Source of the DNA: Candidatus Woesearchaeota archaeon
GTDB lineage: Archaea; Nanobdellota; Nanobdellia; Woesearchaeales; JACQSR01
Direction of reading: 5' to 3'
DNA length: 5,338 bases
NCBI GenBank assembly: GCA_023255615.1
Contig: JAHFLI010000090.1
Location: 1-5,338 of the forward strand
Both the position numbers and the translations under genes were made by a program. Below are positions 1 to 5,338 of this stretch, piece after piece. The notes beneath the pieces were generated by a model. That model searched no databases. It had not been told where the DNA came from and saw only the letters and a program-made list of their open reading frames with translations. How positions within the stretch are numbered: position 1 is the first letter of the stretch; the number at the start of each line of letters is the position of its first letter.

Positions 1-498
1 GAACAGTGTTTGGTCATTGTCAAGCCTGATGGAATGGCGAGAGCGTTGACGGGCGATGTTATTAGCGAACTTTCACGACTTCAGTTACATCTTGTTGGTG
101 CAAAAGTTGTTCATGTAACGAAAGAACTTGCAAAAGAACATTATCATCATCTTAAAGATAAAGAATTCTTTACTGACCTTATTCGTTATATTATGGGTGA
201 TTTTCACCACACGAAATCTCTTCTTGCGCTCGTCTATGAAGGTGAAGATGCAACATCAAAGATCCGCAATGCCTGTGGAGCAACTCATCCCGAAAAAGCA
301 GAACCTACTTCCATCAGAGGAAAATTTGGACGCATTCATTCAACAACAGGAATGTTCGAGAATGTCATTCATGCTTCGGAAAATGCACAGGAAGCAGAGC
401 GGGAAATAAAATTGTGGTTTCAGCCAACTGAATTAACCCATACTATTTACGCAGTGGAGAAAAAAACACAAAAAACCGACGACTATTTTTGGAAATAA
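1..498 (+). CDS. ndk: Nucleoside diphosphate kinase, 5' end outside window
   Basis: NDK moves the gamma phosphate from ATP to other nucleoside diphosphates in the cytoplasm through a phosphohistidine intermediate. The reading frame is open to base 1 and the first visible residues are EQCLVIVKPDG. The family normally has a short start before LVIVKPDG, so the true start is just upstream and the TTG at 10 is not the start. Family residues are in place: Lys8 of VKPDG, Tyr48 of the HYHHL stretch, the FF pair near 56-57, Thr95 of GATHP, Arg106 of SIRG, and NVIHAS with catalytic His124 (bases 370-372). The GTIRGDFG consensus reads TSIRGKFG. About five extra residues (around RIHSTTG) lie between it and the catalytic motif, and a similar insertion lies around 63-70. 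With 165 visible residues it is longer than the usual 130-155. The tail is lysine-rich and ends DDYFWK. It converges on hisS with no intergenic base. Family assignment is near certain. Confidence 0.95.
   Translation, partial: EQCLVIVKPDGMARALTGDVISELSRLQLHLVGAKVVHVTKELAKEHYHHLKDKEFFTDLIRYIMGDFHHTKSLLALVYEGEDATSKIRNACGATHPEKAEPTSIRGKFGRIHSTTGMFENVIHASENAQEAEREIKLWFQPTELTHTIYAVEKKTQKTDDYFWK
460..475 (-). terminator. Possible U-tract terminator of the his operon inside ndk
   Basis: Read on the minus strand, two T-runs of six and seven bases separated by GTG begin 24 bases past the hisS stop. They lie within the lysine-rich 3' end of ndk. No convincing hairpin precedes them, so this would fit an archaeal-type, U-tract-driven terminator better than a classic bacterial one. 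The runs may also be a simple result of AAA lysine codons. Confidence 0.35.
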
Positions 499-1773
499 TT
501 ACTCCTGCAGTTTTTTCAAGACCTCTTCTTTGGGTAACAGTTCTTCATTACCCGATATCATATCTCTGAGTTTAACTTTTCCGTGCTCAAGTTCTTTTTT
601 TCCAACAAAAAGAACATATGGAATTTTCTGCGCATGGGCAAAATCTAAATTTTTACTTGGGCCGCGACCAGAGAAATCCATATCTGCACAGATGCCATTT
701 TGACGAAAAAAGGAAAGTATTTTCAGCGCCTCTGTTGTTTCCTGAATCGGAATAATATAGAGTTTTGTTACTACTACTTTATTGGGTGTTTTTACGTTGA
801 TTAATACATCAAAAAGGCGATCAAGGCCAAAACTAATTCCAACAGCAGGATATTCTCCTCGACCGAGAAGAGATCCAATCATATCGTCGTATCTCCCTCC
901 GGCGGAAATGGCGCTGGCAACAATGTTGTCTTTGCTATTCACTTCGAAGACCGTTCCCGTATAATAGGATAGACCACGCGCAAGGCTATGATCAAACACA
1001 ATCTCCACATGTATGCTTTCGAGATGTTGGAGAAGTTCATCAATCTCTTGTAGTCCCTGAGTTTCGCCGATTGCTTTTTTTATCTCAGAGAGTTTTTCTT
1101 TATTTGTTCCGGTGATAGAAAGAATTTCTTCAATGCGGTGTATTGCCTTTTCGCTTATTTTTTTTTGTTTGAGTTCTTTTTTCACTTCAGATAAACCAAT
1201 TTTTTCGAGTTTATCGATAGAAAGAATAACAGTTTCATGATGTTCTTTTTTGATGTCACAATAATGTAAAAGATCATTAAGCACCTTACGATTGTTTATT
1301 CGAATAATAACTTCTACATTTAATGCGGAAAAGACATCTTTTGCAAGAGCCAATACATCAGTCTCTGCTAACATGGATTTTACTCCGATGATATCAACGT
1401 CGCATTGAGTAAATTGTCGATAACGAGCAGTACTCACTGGTCCATCTCGAAAGACCTGTCCGATCTGATAAAATTTAATGGGCATTTTGAGTTGAGGATT
1501 CATTCCAATAACCCGAGAAAGAGGAACAGTAAGATCATAGCGAAGTCCAAGATCACGACTTCCTTGATCTTTGAGTTTAAATGATTCTTTTAAAATCTCC
1601 TCACCGCCTGCATATTTTGAGGATAATACTTCGAATCGTTCCAATAGAGGGGTTTCTAATGGAGAAAAGCCGTACCGTTCGAACATCGACACTAGCGTAT
1701 TTCTGATTTCATCGCGAACGATCTTTTCCTTTGGAAGAAAATCTCTTGTTCCCCGAGCGTTTTGAAGTTCCAT
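499..1773 (-). CDS. hisS: Histidyl-tRNA synthetase
   Basis: This class II aminoacyl-tRNA synthetase charges tRNA-His with histidine using ATP. The 424-residue length is normal. The catalytic core shows RYDLTVPLSR (78-87), motif 2 from FYQIGQVFRDG (Arg109) to RQFTQCDVDI, the HisRS-specific RGLSYYTGTVFE (266-277, Arg266 matching the family's catalytic arginine), AGGRYDDM (291-298) and motif 3 GISFGLDRL (312-320, Arg319). An insertion domain lies around 155-255. The C-terminal part, about 333-424, is the anticodon-binding domain (LYIIPI near 338-343, later GRGPSKNLDFA). That domain and the intact HisRS signatures argue against the HisZ paralogue. The start is the ATG at 1773, giving the usual MELQNARGTRDF N-terminus, 14 bases after the hisA stop. 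It is the last gene of the his cluster, so it is probably co-transcribed with histidine synthesis. A nine-A run in the coding strand (1166-1158) is a possible slippage site. Confidence 0.97.
   Translation of the reverse strand: MELQNARGTRDFLPKEKIVRDEIRNTLVSMFERYGFSPLETPLLERFEVLSSKYAGGEEILKESFKLKDQGSRDLGLRYDLTVPLSRVIGMNPQLKMPIKFYQIGQVFRDGPVSTARYRQFTQCDVDIIGVKSMLAETDVLALAKDVFSALNVEVIIRINNRKVLNDLLHYCDIKKEHHETVILSIDKLEKIGLSEVKKELKQKKISEKAIHRIEEILSITGTNKEKLSEIKKAIGETQGLQEIDELLQHLESIHVEIVFDHSLARGLSYYTGTVFEVNSKDNIVASAISAGGRYDDMIGSLLGRGEYPAVGISFGLDRLFDVLINVKTPNKVVVTKLYIIPIQETTEALKILSFFRQNGICADMDFSGRGPSKNLDFAHAQKIPYVLFVGKKELEHGKVKLRDMISGNEELLPKEEVLKKLQE
505..516 (+). terminator. Possible U-tract terminator of ndk inside hisS
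   Basis: A CTGCAG palindrome is followed at once by six T residues, starting six bases after the ndk stop and within the 3' end of hisS on the other strand. The palindrome is too short for a stable hairpin, so the T-run alone would have to act. A second run of seven T lies at 595-601. Confidence 0.3.
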
Positions 1774-1784
1774 GATGAATCTGT

Positions 1785-1790
1785 TCCTTA
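1785..1790 (-). promoter_or_regulatory. Ribosome binding site of hisS overlapping the hisA stop codon
   Basis: On the minus strand the sequence reads TAAGGA, where TAA is the hisA stop codon and AAGGA is a Shine-Dalgarno-like core. Eleven bases separate it from the hisS ATG, which is slightly long but workable. These bases and the following gap (1774-1787) are the only noncoding space in the window. No promoter is visible there, so hisS most likely depends on read-through from the his genes. Confidence 0.55.
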
Positions 1791-2486
1791 TGCTCTTTTA
1801 AATTTTTCTAAATCTTCAAGTTTGAGTTTCCCCATATAGAGTGCCATGCCTAACGCAGAATTAATTCTGAGACGTTCCAATTTTTCTATTTCTCTGAGAG
1901 AAGTAATGCCTCCAGCAGCAGTGAGCTCTTTCGTTGTTAATGATCTTAGTTTTTCAAAAACAGAAAGATTAGTTCCTTCCATCATTCCTTCTTTATCAAC
2001 ATAGGTGTACAGGAATTCTGAGCAATACGGTTCGAGCTGTTTGATCACCGAAAAAGCTGATATTCCCGTATCTTCTCTCCAACCTTCGGTTACAATGTTT
2101 CCTTTTTTTGAATCTATCGCAATAATGATTCTATCAATACCAATTTCATTCCTCATTTGTTCGAGAAAATTCTTATTCACAATTCCTTCTTTGAATGCGC
2201 GAGTACCAATAATCACTTTTTTTGCTCCCGCTGCAATGAGTTCTTTCGATTTTTTTATGTCACGGATACCACCGCCAACACGGCACGGAATTTTTTTGCA
2301 GATCTTTTTTATTAATGGAAGATTTGATCCTTCATTTTTTGCCGCATCGAGATCGATAACTTGGATTTCAAATCCTCTGAATTTGTTCACCAGCTCTTCA
2401 TAAGAATTCAATTCAAGCATTTTTCTCTCTCCTTGAATGAGTTGGACGACTTTTCCACCCATGATATCAATGCAGGGAATAATCAT
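1788..2486 (-). CDS. hisA: HisA, ProFAR isomerase
   Basis: HisA opens the ribose ring of ProFAR to give PRFAR by an Amadori rearrangement, the step before HisF/HisH. The 232 residues form the expected beta/alpha barrel length. Asp7 in IIPCIDIMGGKVVQL and Asp125 in IIAIDSKKG match the catalytic acids (Asp8 and Asp127 in the Thermotoga enzyme), and Thr161 in LYTYVDKEG matches its Thr164. Phosphate-binding motifs are RVGGGIRD (69-76) and TAAGGITS (189-196). Trp136 follows the second acid in the conserved TEGW loop. The loop usually written TDxxRDGT reads TYVDKEGM, a variant whose catalytic Thr is kept. GMALYMGKL near the C-terminus is also typical of HisA and distinguishes it from HisF. The ATG overlaps the hisF stop as ATGA, so translation is likely coupled. 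It follows hisF, the reverse of the common hisA-hisF order. Confidence 0.95.
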   Translation of the reverse strand: MIIPCIDIMGGKVVQLIQGERKMLELNSYEELVNKFRGFEIQVIDLDAAKNEGSNLPLIKKICKKIPCRVGGGIRDIKKSKELIAAGAKKVIIGTRAFKEGIVNKNFLEQMRNEIGIDRIIIAIDSKKGNIVTEGWREDTGISAFSVIKQLEPYCSEFLYTYVDKEGMMEGTNLSVFEKLRSLTTKELTAAGGITSLREIEKLERLRINSALGMALYMGKLKLEDLEKFKRA

Positions 2487-3238
2487 TGTCTCACGCAGAT
2501 TCCTTTTTTGTGTAAGTAGTGTTTAATTTCTGATACCGTATAATTTTTGTAATGGAAGATTGAAGCGGCTAACGCGGCATCCGCTTTTCCTTTCGTAAAT
2601 GCATCAACGAAATTGTCCAACTCCCCGATACCGCCTGAAGCAATGACGGGGATGGAGACGTGTTCGCTTACCTTTTTTGTTAATTCAATATCGCATCCAT
2701 CTTTCGTACCATCTTTGTCCATAGATGTCAGGAGAATTTCGCCTGCGCCCAGTTTTTCGACCTCTTTCGCCCATGCAATAACATCTTTTTTGGTTTCAGT
2801 TCTTCCACCATGAGTGTATACGGTCCATGACTTTCCTTTTTTCTGCGCATCAATTGCAATAACAATACATTGCGATCCAAATTGCGATGCTCCTTGTGAA
2901 ATAAGATCAGGATTTTCAACTGCTGCAGTGTTCAGAGAAACCTTATCAGCTCCCGCATTGAGTAAACGTTTCATATCTTCAATAGTTCGGATTCCGCCGC
3001 CGACAGTTAATGGGATAAACACTTGCGATGCCACATTTTGTACAACATCAATCATAATTTTTCTTTTTTCATGTGACGCAGTAATGTCGAGGAAAACTAA
3101 TTCGTCAGCTCCTTGATTGTTATATTCTTTTGCCAGAACAACAGGATCCCCTACATCTTGAATATTGACAAACTTAACTCCTTTGACCACTCTTCCTGCA
3201 TCAACATCCATACACGAAATTATTCTTTTTGCAAGCAT
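2483..3238 (-). CDS. hisF: HisF, cyclase subunit of imidazole glycerol phosphate synthase
   Basis: HisF uses ammonia from HisH to turn PRFAR into imidazole glycerol phosphate and AICAR. The 251-residue length matches the family. Catalytic Asp11 (in IISCMDVDAGRVVKG), Lys19 and Asp130 (IVIAIDAQ) fall at the same numbers as in the Thermotoga enzyme. So do the four residues at the ammonia-tunnel entrance: Arg5, Glu46, Lys99 and Glu167. Phosphate sites are LTVGGGIRT (77-85) and IASGGIGE (199-206), and SMDKDGTKDG (172-181) is the conserved loop after Asp130. IIPCLDV reads IISCMDV, a mild change. The ATG at 3238 gives the canonical MLAKRII start and lies 19 bases inside the preceding HAD gene. A GAGAGG-like sequence sits 13 bases upstream, rather far for a ribosome site. 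It is separated from hisH by the HAD gene, but the intact tunnel residues imply a working HisH-HisF complex. Confidence 0.97.
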   Translation of the reverse strand: MLAKRIISCMDVDAGRVVKGVKFVNIQDVGDPVVLAKEYNNQGADELVFLDITASHEKRKIMIDVVQNVASQVFIPLTVGGGIRTIEDMKRLLNAGADKVSLNTAAVENPDLISQGASQFGSQCIVIAIDAQKKGKSWTVYTHGGRTETKKDVIAWAKEVEKLGAGEILLTSMDKDGTKDGCDIELTKKVSEHVSIPVIASGGIGELDNFVDAFTKGKADAALAASIFHYKNYTVSEIKHYLHKKGICVRQ

Positions 3239-3831
3239 AGTTTTTCAAAGACCTCTCCCAGATTTTCAGCTCGGTCATCTCCTTGTACGCCAATTCCAAT
3301 GGTGCGTACTCCAGCGGATTTTCCTGCTGTAATATCATAGATAGTGTCTCCAATAAAGATCACTTCATTTTTTTTAAGATGCAATTTTTTGAGGGCGAGA
3401 AGAATCATGTCCGGTGCAGGTTTTCCTTGCTTCACTTCATTTCCCCCAATGATGAGATCACAATAGTCATACAACTTCGCTGCTTTAAGCATTAATTCCG
3501 TAATCTGATGATAGCTATTTGAGACAACAGCGATCGTTATGTTTCTTTTTTGTAATTCGCTCAGTAATCGTGGAGCAACTGGAAATACCTTCACTTTTTT
3601 GGCGTAGCCAGTCAAATGTCCATAATAAAATTCAGCAATCTTGTTCAGATCTATTCCTTTAAAAAATTCCGCGGCAACATCCTCAAATGGTTTTGCCCAC
3701 GCTCTTTGTATAAATTCCTCTGACGACCATTGTTTTTTTCCAAAATGTTTCAGAAGTGCATTGAGGGTAGAAAACCAGGCCTGAAAGGAATCAATCAGAA
3801 CGCCATCCATATCAAAGAAAACTGCTTTCAT
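3220..3831 (-). CDS. HAD-IA family phosphatase, candidate histidinol-phosphatase
   Basis: This is a cytoplasmic HAD-superfamily hydrolase of 203 residues, similar in layout to phosphoglycolate phosphatases. All catalytic motifs are present: motif I FFDMDGVLID (5-14, nucleophile Asp7 and general acid Asp9), motif II VVSNS (102-106, Ser104), motif III Lys137 in QGKPAP, and motif IV GDTIYD (161-166). The helical region between motifs I and II (about 15-90) fits a C1 cap of subfamily IA. The substrate cannot be read from sequence. It sits between hisH and hisF, with an ATGA overlap to hisH and a 19-base overlap with hisF, which argues for a job in histidine synthesis. Histidinol phosphate is the obvious missing phosphatase substrate, because HisB here lacks the N-terminal phosphatase domain of the Escherichia coli protein. 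Alternatives are a general phosphatase or metabolite-repair enzyme. Family is certain; function is inference. Confidence 0.9.
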   Translation of the reverse strand: MKAVFFDMDGVLIDSFQAWFSTLNALLKHFGKKQWSSEEFIQRAWAKPFEDVAAEFFKGIDLNKIAEFYYGHLTGYAKKVKVFPVAPRLLSELQKRNITIAVVSNSYHQITELMLKAAKLYDYCDLIIGGNEVKQGKPAPDMILLALKKLHLKKNEVIFIGDTIYDITAGKSAGVRTIGIGVQGDDRAENLGEVFEKLCLQKE

Positions 3832-4427
3832 TCTTCACAAAACCTCCGCAATAATGAAATGCCAAGTTGCCCTGATTTTTCCGGATGGAATTGGCAGGCG
3901 AAGATATTTTCTGTTGCGATGGCAGACACAAATGATTTTCCATAGTCTGTTGTGGTCAGGGTAATTTCTTTTTCTTGTGGAACAACAAAATAGGAATGCA
4001 CAAAATAAAGATACGTGCCGTTTGAGATATCTTTGAGGAACGAATGTTCCTTCTTTTTTTCAATCGAATTCCATCCCATATGAGGAATTTTCATTTTCCC
4101 TTTAAATCGAATAACTGATCCCTTGAGAATGCCAAGACCGTTAACACCGGGAGCCTCCTCGCTGCTTTCAAACAACAGTTGCAAACCCAAACAGATACCG
4201 AGGTAGGGCTTTCCTTCTTTAATCGCTTCTTTAATGGGCACAATAAGATTTTTTTCTTTCAATGTGTTCATGGCGTGTCCAAAGTGACCAACTCCCGGAA
4301 GGATAATTTTGTCCGCTTGCTTGATATCTTCGACGTTATCGCTGATCATATAGTCAACGAGCAACGCATCGAGAGCATTCATCACGCTCTTCATATTACC
4401 AGAACCATAATCAACGACAACAATCAT
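3828..4427 (-). CDS. hisH: HisH, glutaminase subunit of imidazole glycerol phosphate synthase
   Basis: HisH is a class I glutamine amidotransferase that releases ammonia from glutamine and passes it to HisF. The 199-residue protein shows MIVVVDYGSGN at the start, PGVGHFG (44-50, oxyanion-hole region), the nucleophile elbow LGICLGLQLL (76-85, Cys79), IPHMGWN (114-120), YFVHSY (141-146), and QFHPEKSG (179-186) with His181 and Glu183 completing the triad. The frame extends 16 codons upstream to an ATG at 4475. That extension lies inside hisB and precedes the universally placed MIVVVDYG start, so the ATG at 4427 is chosen. It forms an ATGA overlap with the hisB stop, and AAAGGG lies a few bases upstream. 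Normally hisH adjoins hisA or hisF, but here a HAD gene follows it. Confidence 0.96.
   Translation of the reverse strand: MIVVVDYGSGNMKSVMNALDALLVDYMISDNVEDIKQADKIILPGVGHFGHAMNTLKEKNLIVPIKEAIKEGKPYLGICLGLQLLFESSEEAPGVNGLGILKGSVIRFKGKMKIPHMGWNSIEKKKEHSFLKDISNGTYLYFVHSYFVVPQEKEITLTTTDYGKSFVSAIATENIFACQFHPEKSGQLGISLLRRFCEE
3843..3847 (-). promoter_or_regulatory. Ribosome binding site of the internal HAD gene
   Basis: The minus strand reads GGAGG inside the last codons of hisH (the two Arg codons CGG AGG near its C-terminus). It lies 11 bases before the ATG at 3831. It is the best Shine-Dalgarno match in the window and supports this start, which also forms the ATGA overlap with the hisH stop codon. 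Confidence 0.55.
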
Positions 4428-5005
4428 AGTTTCCCTTTGGTGCTCGGCAGTGATTTTACTCGACTTAACGAACATGCCATCATCATTGCTTTCGCAAACG
4501 CTTTGAAAATTGCTTCTGTTTTATGGTGGGGATTTCTTCCATAAGGCATCATAATATGAATGTTGCACTTTAGATTGGAAGAGAACGCAATAAAAAAATC
4601 ATGAAGTAATTCTGCGTCAAGATCACCTACTTTTTTTGAGCCGACCTCTACATCAAATATGCAAAATGGTCTACCTCCAAGATCAACAGAAACCACCGCA
4701 AGACTTTCATCCATCGGATACACAAAATATCCTGCCCTGTTTATTCCAATTTTTTTTCCTAATGCTTTTTCGAATGCTTGTCCCAATACAATTCCTACAT
4801 CTTCAACCGTGTGATGCTGATCAACATCAAGATCACCTTTTGCAGAGAGAGTAAGATCAAACAGCCCGTGTTTTGCAAAGGATTCTAACATGTGATCAAA
4901 AAATCTGATTCCAGTAGAAATTTTTGATTTTCCCTTGCCGTCAATGGTAAGGGAGATAGAGATATCTGTCTCTTTGGTTTTTCTGTTGATGATTGATTTC
5001 CTCAT
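4424..5005 (-). CDS. hisB: HisB, imidazoleglycerol-phosphate dehydratase
   Basis: This enzyme removes water from imidazole glycerol phosphate to give imidazole acetol phosphate, using a manganese-binding active site in a multi-subunit assembly. The 193 residues cover only the dehydratase domain. Conserved motifs are IRFFDHMLESFAKHG (33-47), DQHHTVEDVG (62-71, metal ligands His64, His65 and Glu68), PMDESLA (97-103), LLHDFF (133-138), and GRNPHHKTEA (156-165, His160, His161 and Glu164). The C-terminus ends PSTKGKL, close to the family's PSTKGVL. The protein has no N-terminal HAD domain, unlike the bifunctional enterobacterial form, so the phosphatase step must come from another gene. The ATG at 5005 overlaps the stop of the upstream HAD gene as ATGA. 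No clear Shine-Dalgarno sequence precedes it (GTGTTAGA), so translation probably depends on the upstream gene. It is probably a monofunctional enzyme. Confidence 0.97.
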   Translation of the reverse strand: MRKSIINRKTKETDISISLTIDGKGKSKISTGIRFFDHMLESFAKHGLFDLTLSAKGDLDVDQHHTVEDVGIVLGQAFEKALGKKIGINRAGYFVYPMDESLAVVSVDLGGRPFCIFDVEVGSKKVGDLDAELLHDFFIAFSSNLKCNIHIMMPYGRNPHHKTEAIFKAFAKAMMMACSLSRVKSLPSTKGKL

Positions 5006-5338
5006 TCTAACACGCGACCGATATCATTGATGGTATCAAGGACATCTTTTGCTCCATGTTGCAGAAGAAGATCTTTTAGTTCTCCTTTGACTCCGGGAGG
5101 TAACACCCCTATTGCTGGAATGCCAGCGGTTTTTGCCATGTCGATATCATCTACACTGTCCCCAATCATGATGGCGTCTTTAGTATTCCATTTGCGTAAG
5201 GCTAATCGCAATCCAAGAGGGTGTGGTTTTTTTTGATCTCCGACATCGTCTGCCGTAATAACAATATCAAAAAAGTTGACCGCAGTAAACTGCTTTAATG
5301 CAAAATCCGCATCTTTTTTTGGTCTTCCAGTCACAATG
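5002..5338 (-). CDS. HAD-family phosphatase, N-terminal part outside window, candidate histidinol-phosphatase
   Basis: This is the C-terminal 111 residues of a HAD hydrolase that continues past base 5338. The frame is open to the edge and the visible protein begins with IVTGRPKKDADFAL. That stretch is HAD motif II (Thr3, with the preceding strand off-window), so the GTG at 5334 is not a real start and roughly half of the protein, including motif I and the cap, is missing. Motif III is the Lys of KKPHP (about 36-40) and motif IV is MIGDSVDDID (57-66). TGRP followed by an acidic residue, and the later AIGVLPPG, recall a small HAD-IA group (I recall it as TIGR01548) found in archaea and cyanobacteria; this link is from memory. 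Its stop overlaps the hisB start as ATGA, which places it in the his operon. It is the stronger positional candidate for histidinol-phosphate phosphatase, though its substrate is unproven. Confidence 0.88.
   Translation of the reverse strand, partial: IVTGRPKKDADFALKQFTAVNFFDIVITADDVGDQKKPHPLGLRLALRKWNTKDAIMIGDSVDDIDMAKTAGIPAIGVLPPGVKGELKDLLLQHGAKDVLDTINDIGRVLE

Noticed and set aside
10..12. TTG as start of ndk
   Set aside because: It falls inside the first conserved strand (LVIVKPDG). The frame continues to base 1 with residues EQC, so the start is off-window.
595..601. The many plus-strand T-runs as terminators or regulatory tracts
   Set aside because: Most are the reverse complement of AAA lysine codons in minus-strand genes. 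Only those just past the ndk and hisS stops were kept as weak candidates.
499..1773. HisZ, the regulatory subunit of ATP phosphoribosyltransferase, instead of HisS
   Set aside because: His-operon location made this worth considering, but the protein has all HisRS catalytic signatures and a C-terminal anticodon-binding domain, which HisZ lacks.
2005..2403. Plus-strand open frames opposite the his genes (also 128-409, 2814-3116 and 4179-4544)
   Set aside because: They lie wholly over well-supported genes in other frames, resemble no known family, and are rich in Ser/Phe/Ile as expected for antisense shadows.
4428..4475. N-terminal extension of hisH by 16 codons to an upstream ATG
   Set aside because: The extension lies within hisB and has no family counterpart. 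The ATG at 4427 gives the canonical MIVVVDYG start and a 4-base overlap matching the other junctions.
5332..5334. GTG as start of the edge HAD gene
   Set aside because: It encodes the Val directly before the TGRP of HAD motif II. A protein starting there would lack the nucleophile Asp and the cap. The gene is truncated by the window edge, not naturally short.
1..5338. Mobile element, CRISPR, tRNA, riboswitch or phage defence system
   Set aside because: Coding sequence fills all but 14 bases, every gene fits a metabolic or translation family, and no repeats or inverted termini were seen.

Overview
This window is a compact fragment of prokaryotic chromosome. Seven genes run on the minus strand and appear to form one transcription unit. 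A single gene on the plus strand, for nucleoside diphosphate kinase (NDK), converges on it. Only 14 bases (1774-1787) lie outside a coding region. The DNA is AT-rich, with many AAA lysine codons that appear as T-runs on the plus strand. It carries no mobile elements, CRISPR arrays, structural RNA genes or phage genes.

The organism cannot be named from the sequence alone. Three things together suggest an uncultivated archaeon (possibly DPANN-like) or a small-genome bacterium: the extreme packing, an NDK with extra residues around its active-site loops, and a his cluster with HAD phosphatases and a terminal hisS. This is a low-confidence inference.

Layout, plus strand: ndk (1-498) lacks its 5' end in this window. 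Its stop codon directly abuts the stop codon of hisS.

Layout, minus strand in transcription order (high to low coordinates): a HAD phosphatase cut by the window edge (5338-5002); hisB, imidazoleglycerol-phosphate dehydratase (5005-4424); hisH, glutamine amidotransferase subunit (4427-3828); a complete HAD-IA phosphatase (3831-3220); hisF, cyclase subunit (3238-2483); hisA, ProFAR isomerase (2486-1788); and hisS, histidyl-tRNA synthetase (1773-499). Four junctions are 4-base ATGA stop/start overlaps, one overlaps by 19 bases, and one has a 14-base gap. This indicates strong translational coupling.

Together the genes cover the middle of histidine biosynthesis. HisA isomerises ProFAR, HisH and HisF make imidazole glycerol phosphate and AICAR, and HisB dehydrates the product to imidazole acetol phosphate. 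One of the HAD proteins may remove phosphate from histidinol phosphate. HisS then charges the product onto tRNA-His. hisG, hisE, hisI, hisC and hisD are not in this window and could lie upstream, beyond 5338, or elsewhere. The points most worth a second look are the two HAD genes as candidate non-homologous histidinol phosphatases, hisS at the end of the operon, and the zero-gap convergent ndk/hisS end with possible terminators inside the opposite gene.
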